From the NCBI GenBank assembly GCA_002425405.1, contig DIME01000010.1, forward strand, positions 1-23,338: DNA of 23,338 nucleotides, read 5' to 3'. This DNA comes from Candidatus Accumulibacter vicinus. Its GTDB lineage: Bacteria > Pseudomonadota > Gammaproteobacteria > Burkholderiales > Rhodocyclaceae. A program made the position numbers and the translations under genes. The notes under the pieces are model-generated. The model did no database searches and was not told the DNA's origin. It saw nothing but the letters and a program-made list of their open reading frames with translations. Every line of letters begins with the position of its first letter. The first letter of the stretch is position 1. Positions 22,196 through 23,338 of this stretch are shown here, in pieces.

Positions 22196-23317
22196 ATGCC
22201 ATACCCTGAGAAGACTGCCAAGGAGATGACCAGGAAGGCCACGCCATCTGCCGCACTTCCCGCTCCGGCACGCGCGACCGTGGCCATTGCCTTCGTGCAG
22301 GGAATGCTGGCGGGTCTTCAGCATGCGGGCCGGGATACCGCCCGGCTCCTCGAAAGCGCCCACATTGCTGCGCAGGTCTTGAATGATCCAAGCGCCCGCA
22401 TTCCGGTCGACCGCTACGCCGATCTTTACAACCGGATCAACAGCGAACTCGACGATGAAGGCTTTGGACTCTTCTCGATGCCGATCAGATCCGGCACTTT
22501 CGAGTTCCTCTGCCGCAGCACCATCACCGCACCGACGCTGGCCGAGGCCATCGGACGCAGCATCCGCTTCCTGCGCTTGCTGCTGCCCGACCTCGGTGTC
22601 CGTCTCGATAGCCACCCCGAACAGGCATGCCTGTCCATCGTGGAAAATCGCCCGCTCGTGATCGGACGGGTTTTCGCCTTCGAATGGCTATTGCGCCTGC
22701 TGCACGGACTTTTTTCCTGGCTGGTAGGGCGCAGCATCGTTCTCGATTCGGTGGCTTTCCCTTACCCTCGTCCGGGCCATGCCGAGGATTATGCGCTGAT
22801 CTACACTGCCCACTCGACCTTTGACGCGGATAGGCTCACCGCCGTCTTTTCTGCCAACCTGCTGGATCTGCCGATCCGTCGCGACGAGGCCGCGCTGCAA
22901 AGCTTCCTCGAAGGCGCGCCAGGCAAGCTGACCACCCTATACCGTCGTGACCGAGAGATCGTTCTGCGCGTACGCAACGCGCTACGCGACGCGCTACCGG
23001 TGTCGAGTTCACTCGCCGAGGTCGCGCGCACCCTGAATTTGTCGCCCCGCACGCTACACCGCCGGCTGCAAGCAGAGGGGTCAAGCTTTCAGGCGATCAA
23101 GGATGCCTTGCGCCGCGACCTGGCGATCAACCGGCTCGCCAAGACCAGGCAGGCGCTGGCAGCAGTGGCCGCAGAACTGGGTTTTGCCGACAGCGCGGCC
23201 TTCTACCGGGCTTTCGTGAGATGGACCGGTATCGCCCCCGCGCATTACCGCCGACGCCTGCAGGCGGCCGGCCATGCGCCAAGCGGGTGCCGACAGGATG
23301 CCTCTTTGCAGCTTTAA
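22196..23317 (+). CDS. AraC family transcriptional regulator
   Basis: From ATG 22196 this is a 373-residue regulator. The N-terminal part (about 35-220) is the effector domain of the group sometimes called arabinose-binding-like (AraC_binding/OruR-type), with PVDRYADLYNRINSELDDEGFGLFSMPIRSG and a segment on FEFLCRSTIT. The C-terminal 85 residues hold two helix-turn-helix motifs (SSLAEVARTLNLSPRTLHRRLQAEG and AAVAAELGFADSAAFYRAFVRWTG, then PAHYRR). The frame extends upstream to TTG 22157, but that would run into TGTATATATT, a likely -10 region; ATG 22196 has GAGAAG before it. It is divergent from icmF and probably regulates it. The inducer is unknown; a short or branched acyl compound is a guess. 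Its stop is 2 bases from the IS end at the window edge. Confidence 0.9.
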   Translation: MPYPEKTAKEMTRKATPSAALPAPARATVAIAFVQGMLAGLQHAGRDTARLLESAHIAAQVLNDPSARIPVDRYADLYNRINSELDDEGFGLFSMPIRSGTFEFLCRSTITAPTLAEAIGRSIRFLRLLLPDLGVRLDSHPEQACLSIVENRPLVIGRVFAFEWLLRLLHGLFSWLVGRSIVLDSVAFPYPRPGHAEDYALIYTAHSTFDADRLTAVFSANLLDLPIRRDEAALQSFLEGAPGKLTTLYRRDREIVLRVRNALRDALPVSSSLAEVARTLNLSPRTLHRRLQAEGSSFQAIKDALRRDLAINRLAKTRQALAAVAAELGFADSAAFYRAFVRWTGIAPAHYRRRLQAAGHAPSGCRQDASLQL

Positions 23318-23319
23318 TG

Positions 23320-23338
23320 TAACGTCAGTTCGGGATAA
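23320..23338. mobile_element. Terminal repeat of an IS982-like element at the window end
   Basis: The last 19 bases, TAACGTCAGTTCGGGATAA, are the exact reverse complement of 194-212, the outer end of the IS at window start. An IS copy therefore begins 2 bases after the AraC stop and continues outside the window. Because an IS carries similar repeats at both ends, its orientation cannot be told from these bases alone. It may be a transposase 3' end on the minus strand or the 5' end of an element reading rightward. Confidence 0.8.

Noticed and set aside
1..23338. Composite transposon or genomic island bounded by IS ends
   Set aside because: The cargo is housekeeping genes (argB, hemB, engB, gluQ, ubiC) with uniform composition. 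A contig broken at repeats explains the ends more simply.
1..23338. CRISPR arrays, tRNA or rRNA genes, phage or defence systems
   Set aside because: I looked on both strands and saw no regularly spaced direct repeats, tRNA cloverleaf signatures, integrases or known defence proteins.

Overview
The window reads as core chromosome of a GC-rich betaproteobacterium. A Rhodocyclaceae or Candidatus Accumulibacter-like organism is my best guess, from gene content and order and not from a database match. Supporting signs are the divergent engB / cytochrome c4 pair, argB followed by a HAD pyrimidine nucleotidase, a magnesium-type HemB, a fused isobutyryl-CoA mutase (IcmF), heme d1 genes, and PAS-rich GGDEF-EAL signalling. 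The two window ends carry the same 19-nt insertion-sequence end in inverted orientation. The window is therefore probably a whole assembly contig broken at multicopy IS elements.

Layout. 1-500: the 3' end of an IS982-like transposase (+), then a second, decayed IS982-like tail (-) that runs into the 3' end of ubiC. 458-2007 (-): chorismate lyase UbiC, a secreted DUF192 protein and a secreted Lys/Ala/Pro-rich protein of unknown function. 2113-4895 (-): nirJ and a NirN-like cytochrome c / d1 protein, coupled by TGATG and preceded by a good FNR/Dnr-type box and a -10 element. 5177-7313 (+): an MscS channel and a ClsB-type cardiolipin synthase. 7492-8391 (-): glutamyl-Q tRNA(Asp) synthetase. 8493-14866 (+): argB, a HAD nucleotidase, a six-PAS GGDEF-EAL protein containing three PAS modules at an exact 375-nt period, and an overlapping membrane acyltransferase. 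14821-16739: hemB (-) and engB (-), with a probable small RNA on the + strand between them, made of three hairpins and a perfect intrinsic terminator whose T-run overlaps the engB stop codon. 16895-18079 (+): diheme cytochrome c4 and a two-CBS-domain protein. 18105-22022 (-): a histidine phosphatase directly abutting icmF. 22196-23317 (+): a divergent AraC-family regulator that probably controls icmF.

How the genes fit together. Several genes concern respiration and its cofactors: UbiC (ubiquinone), HemB (tetrapyrrole), NirJ/NirN (heme d1 for nitrite reductase) and cytochrome c4. The FNR-type box ties the heme d1 pair to oxygen limitation or denitrification. The GGDEF-EAL / acyltransferase pair suggests c-di-GMP-linked modification of an envelope or extracellular polymer. 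IcmF with its AraC neighbour suggests regulated rearrangement of branched or short acyl-CoA.

The most interesting non-coding signal is the candidate sRNA at about 15941-16036. It has an anti-Shine-Dalgarno loop and sits convergent to engB, the position and orientation that Spot 42 has in E. coli. I saw no tRNA or rRNA gene, CRISPR array, prophage or obvious defence system. No gene-free stretch exceeds 300 bases.
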